Source: an uncultured Actinomycetes bacterium
GTDB lineage: Bacteria; Actinomycetota; Acidimicrobiia; Acidimicrobiales; Ilumatobacteraceae
NCBI GenBank assembly: GCA_903872155.1
Contig: CAIQJP010000026.1
Coordinates: forward strand, 1-64,000
Direction of reading: 5' to 3'
DNA length: 64,000 nucleotides
Shown: positions 61,265 through 64,000 of the stretch, one piece after another
How the letters are laid out: each line of letters opens with the position of its first letter
Numbering within the stretch: the first letter of the stretch is position 1
Program-made: the position numbers and the translations under genes
Notes under the pieces: generated by a model
Database searches by the model: none
What the model was told of the DNA's origin: nothing
The model's input: only the letters and a program-made list of their open reading frames with translations

Positions 61265-62300
61265 ACACATCGGCCGCATCATTGATGCGGCTGACAATGA
61301 ACAGGTTCGTTTCGATCAATTTATGAACGAAGCGCTGTATGGCGCTCAAGGTTTCTATACCTCAGGTGTTGGCCGCGCTGGTCGTCGAGGTGACTTCATT
61401 ACGTCTCCGGAAATTGGTCCGTTATTCGGAACAGTGATTGCCCGTGCACTTGATGCGTGGTGGCGTGACATGGGACGCCCGCACGACTTTCATATTTATG
61501 ATGTTGGCGCGGGACCGGGTGGATTAGCTCGAGCCGTGATTGCTGCGCAGCCAGACTGTTTGGCTGGTGATGTTTCGCGATACGTGTGCGTAGAAATTGG
61601 TGAGGCACAGTGGGCGACGCATCCCACTGGTGTCACGTCAATGAAGTCATTGCCCAGTGGAGAGTTGCGCGGTGTTGTGCTAGCTAACGAATTGCTCGAC
61701 AGTTTGCCATTTCGTTTGTTGGTGTGTGACGGCGCTTGGCGTGAAGCATGGGTAACGCATCGTGCAGGCGCTTTCAGTGAGGTTTTGTATCCACTGAGTG
61801 ATGAACCGGCTTTCGCACTTCCTGCGAAACCAATTCTTGGTGCGCGCATTCCGTGGCAACAAGCAGCGGGCGAATGGGTGAGTGACATCTTGAGTCGTCT
61901 GAATGGACGACTTGTTGTGATTGATTATGCAGTTCCTTTAACGACCGAACTCGCGCAACGCCCATGGCGCGATTGGTTACGTACGTATGCGGGCCATGAA
62001 AAGGGAGCCCACTATTTACGCAACGTTGGTGCGCAAGACATCACAACTGATGTGTGCATTGATCAGATCATTGCAACTTGCGGGCAACCAGACTCGGTGC
62101 GATCACAATCGCAGTTCTTGCAACTATGGGGTATTGATGAACTTGTTGAAGAGGGAAAGCGAATTTGGAATGAAGAATCGGCACGACCTGGTTTGGGGGC
62201 GATGAAAATGCGCAGCCGAATCAGTGAAGCTGAGGCGCTCCTTGACCTAAATGGCCCTGGCGGGTTTTCTGTACTTGAATGGATTAGGTTACGTGAGTGA
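61248..62300 (+). CDS. midA: MidA/NDUFAF7-type SAM-dependent methyltransferase
   Basis: This protein of about 350 residues has the DUF185 signatures: YGAQGFYTSG, GDFITSPEIGPLFGTVIARAL, the SAM loop YDVGAGPGGLARAV and VVLANELLDSLPFRLL. The mitochondrial relative NDUFAF7 methylates an arginine of the NuoD homologue and is needed for complex I assembly. Its place directly after nuoN suggests the same job on one or both NuoD copies here. GTG 61248 is chosen because it lies just before the conserved part and overlaps nuoN by 17 bases; the start is not certain. Confidence 0.86.
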   Translation: MPSAAEHIGRIIDAADNEQVRFDQFMNEALYGAQGFYTSGVGRAGRRGDFITSPEIGPLFGTVIARALDAWWRDMGRPHDFHIYDVGAGPGGLARAVIAAQPDCLAGDVSRYVCVEIGEAQWATHPTGVTSMKSLPSGELRGVVLANELLDSLPFRLLVCDGAWREAWVTHRAGAFSEVLYPLSDEPAFALPAKPILGARIPWQQAAGEWVSDILSRLNGRLVVIDYAVPLTTELAQRPWRDWLRTYAGHEKGAHYLRNVGAQDITTDVCIDQIIATCGQPDSVRSQSQFLQLWGIDELVEEGKRIWNEESARPGLGAMKMRSRISEAEALLDLNGPGGFSVLEWIRLRE

Positions 62301-63211
62301 TCACCGTTGAGGGTTTAACCAAGAAGTATGGATCGACAACCGCAGTTGACTCGTTGTCATTCACTGTCACTCCAGGTCGAGTCACCGGATTCCTCGGGCC
62401 TAATGGATCGGGCAAGAGTACGTCAATGCGCTGCATGATCGGACTTGATCGCGTGCAGTCGGGGACCACTCTTTTTGATGGTCAACCGTATGAAAAATTG
62501 AAACAACCGTTGCATGAAGTTGGGGCTTTGCTTGACGCAGGAAATGCCCACGCTGGACGTACGGCGCGTAACCATTTACGTTGGCTGGCGATGAGCAATG
62601 GCATCTCAACCAAGCGTGTTGATGAAGTTCTTGAACTAGTGGGTTTGACTGACGTCGCCAAAAAGCGTGTGGGTCAGTTCTCGCTGGGTATGAAACAACG
62701 ACTCGGTATTGCATCAGTCATGTTGGGGGATCCGAAAGTTGTCATCTTGGACGAACCAGCGAACGGACTCGACCCTGAAGGTATTCGTTGGATTCGCGAG
62801 ATGCTCAAGCATTTGGCCTCGCAAGGTCGTTCGGTGTTGGTGAGTAGTCACCTACTTTCTGAGATGGCGCTCATGGCCGATGATCTCGTTGTGATCGGTA
62901 AGGGTCGCTTGATTACTGAATGCACCGTTCCAGAATTTGTCGATCGGTATACAAAGAAATGGGTAGTGGTGAAAAGTCCACAACTCGGAGTTTTAGTTTC
63001 ATTAGCTCAAACTGCCGGAATGCATGTATCAATCGGCTCAGATACTGCCGAGTTTCATGGCATAGCTGCGGCAGCGATTGGTGAACTTGCTGCACAAAAC
63101 AACATTGTTTTGCATGAACTGGCTACACAAACCGGATCCCTTGAAGACGCCTTCTTAGAAGTCACCGCAGACTCTGTCGAATATCACAGTCATTCGGAGG
63201 TGAAGTCATGA
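62297..63211 (+). CDS. ABC transporter ATP-binding protein
   Basis: This 304-residue ATPase has Walker A GPNGSGKST (about 36-44), a Q-loop region, the signature FSLGMKQRLGIA and Walker B VVILDEPANGLDPEG. The C-terminal 80 residues form an accessory domain typical of ABC-2 type exporters. The GTG start overlaps the methyltransferase stop, and the permease gene overlaps its own stop. The exported substrate is unknown. Confidence 0.9.
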   Translation: MITVEGLTKKYGSTTAVDSLSFTVTPGRVTGFLGPNGSGKSTSMRCMIGLDRVQSGTTLFDGQPYEKLKQPLHEVGALLDAGNAHAGRTARNHLRWLAMSNGISTKRVDEVLELVGLTDVAKKRVGQFSLGMKQRLGIASVMLGDPKVVILDEPANGLDPEGIRWIREMLKHLASQGRSVLVSSHLLSEMALMADDLVVIGKGRLITECTVPEFVDRYTKKWVVVKSPQLGVLVSLAQTAGMHVSIGSDTAEFHGIAAAAIGELAAQNNIVLHELATQTGSLEDAFLEVTADSVEYHSHSEVKS

Positions 63212-63957
63212 TGTCTATCGTTCGAAGTGAATGGCTGAAATTGCGAACCGTCCGTTCGAATGTCACACTGGCGATTGTTGCCATCCTGTTGCCGCTTGCG
63301 ATTACTTTATTAACCGCGGTCTTTATCAAAATACGTGATGTTGACGATTCAACGATTCCGGCAGTGTTGCTTGGTAGTGGAACAATGAGTGTTCTGCTTA
63401 TGGGCGTTGTAGGTGTTTTGGTAATTACTCAGGAATATTCACAGGGCACTATTCGTTTGACATTTGCGGCAACGCCACATCGTTCTCGTGTTTATATGGC
63501 AAAGATCATTCTCTTATTTGCCGTGTCAATTGTTGTCACCTCGATTGTGCAAGTCGTCGGAAGTTTCGGCGGGAAAGCAATCTTGAATTCCCGCGGGTTT
63601 CATGGAGCAGTCTTTAACGATCAAACAACCGTGGCATTCATTGCAATGACAATCGTCGGAGTGCTTGTTTCGTTTCTTGGCCTAGCAATCGGAACTTTCA
63701 CTCGCAACCCACCTTTTGCGATCACCACTTTGGTGCTTTGGCCATTGTTGATTGAAGGAATCGTTGGCGGGTTGTTGTCACTCATATTTGGTGAACATAT
63801 GCGCACCTGGTTGCCATTTTCGGCGGGATTAGGTTCGATGCAAATACGTGATCACTTTTTGCATCTTGGACGTTGGGGTTCGGTCGGATACTTCGGTGCA
63901 TGGGTTGTCGGAATTTCACTGATCGCTCACACAGTTCTGCGACGTCGCGACGCCTAA
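63208..63957 (+). CDS. ABC-2 type permease
   Basis: This 249-residue protein has six hydrophobic segments with the ABC-2 pattern: MSIVRSEWLKLRTVRSNVTLAIVAILLPLAITLL at the start, VLVITQEYSQGTIRLTFAATPHRSRVYMAKI and LGLAIGTFTRNPPFAITTLVLWPLL. It forms an exporter with the ATPase before it. ATG 63208 overlaps the ATPase stop; the second ATG at 63211 is equally possible. Confidence 0.86.
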   Translation: MMSIVRSEWLKLRTVRSNVTLAIVAILLPLAITLLTAVFIKIRDVDDSTIPAVLLGSGTMSVLLMGVVGVLVITQEYSQGTIRLTFAATPHRSRVYMAKIILLFAVSIVVTSIVQVVGSFGGKAILNSRGFHGAVFNDQTTVAFIAMTIVGVLVSFLGLAIGTFTRNPPFAITTLVLWPLLIEGIVGGLLSLIFGEHMRTWLPFSAGLGSMQIRDHFLHLGRWGSVGYFGAWVVGISLIAHTVLRRRDA

Positions 63958-63966
63958 ACATTCCCC

Positions 63967-64000
63967 TGTGATTCTGGTGAGGATTTTTACTCAATATGAG
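63967..64000. repeat. Dispersed hairpin repeat, copy cut by window end
   Basis: The left arm TGTGATTCTGGTGAGGATTT (continuing to TTTACTCA at 63993), a three-base loop and the first four bases of the right arm are present. The arm equals the left arm of the copy at 48529 except for one base. It starts ten bases after the permease stop. The window ends inside it. Confidence 0.8.

Overview
The window looks like a chromosomal segment of an actinobacterium, probably of the class Acidimicrobiia (inference). Supporting signs are a GlnR-type orphan regulator beside two glutamine synthetases, MshA (mycothiol) followed by a YbjN protein, rex next to hemA-hemC-hemD, an RsiG-type anti-sigma factor, and a split cytochrome b. 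GC content appears moderate. Most genes sit in tight same-strand runs, often with ATGA or GTGA overlaps. No rRNA, tRNA, CRISPR array, insertion sequence or phage gene was seen.

Layout. 1-3637 (minus): a secreted protein cut by the window edge, then the nitrogen-assimilation set glnII, glnA and a glnR-like regulator. 3851-12616: nadE, a three-gene minus-strand run (MFS transporter, YgjP-type metallopeptidase, histidine phosphatase), a MoaD/ThiS-like protein coupled to an RsiG homologue, mshA and ybjN, proC, a candidate structured RNA, a SAM hydrolase and a 27-residue membrane peptide. 12631-23803: an acyl-CoA synthetase, an unknown membrane protein, rex, the heme genes hemA, hemC, hemD, hemB and hemL, a putative lipoprotein, a geranylgeranyl-reductase-like flavoprotein and a membrane c-type cytochrome.

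24242-44493 is one uninterrupted plus-strand run. It starts with a cytochrome bc complex (unknown 3-TM protein, two-cluster ferredoxin, cytochrome b6-like protein, subunit IV, Rieske protein, diheme cytochrome c, unknown membrane protein). Three bases later it continues into a complete 14-subunit complex I operon, nuoA to nuoN. 44559-50519 carries six metabolic or hydrolase genes. 50586-61264 is a second complex I operon with only 11 subunits (nuoA,B,C,D,H,I,J,K,L,M,N). It lacks the NADH-oxidising module nuoEFG, as in NDH-1/Fpo-like enzymes. It is followed by a MidA/NDUFAF7-type methyltransferase whose mitochondrial relative acts on complex I, and then by an ABC exporter pair.

How the genes work together. 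The window encodes much of a respiratory chain: two quinone-reducing complex I variants, a quinol-oxidising bc complex with its own cytochromes c, heme synthesis, NAD synthesis and the NADH/NAD sensor Rex. Many operon heads show a TANNNT -10 box 6-9 bases before the start codon, which predicts leaderless or nearly leaderless mRNAs. The most unusual items are a dispersed hairpin repeat with 27-bp arms placed just after stop codons (48529-48585, and again at the window end), a hairpin-rich candidate RNA at 11479-11570, a regular four-cysteine ladder at the N terminus of HemL, and an RsiG homologue with both c-di-GMP signatures.
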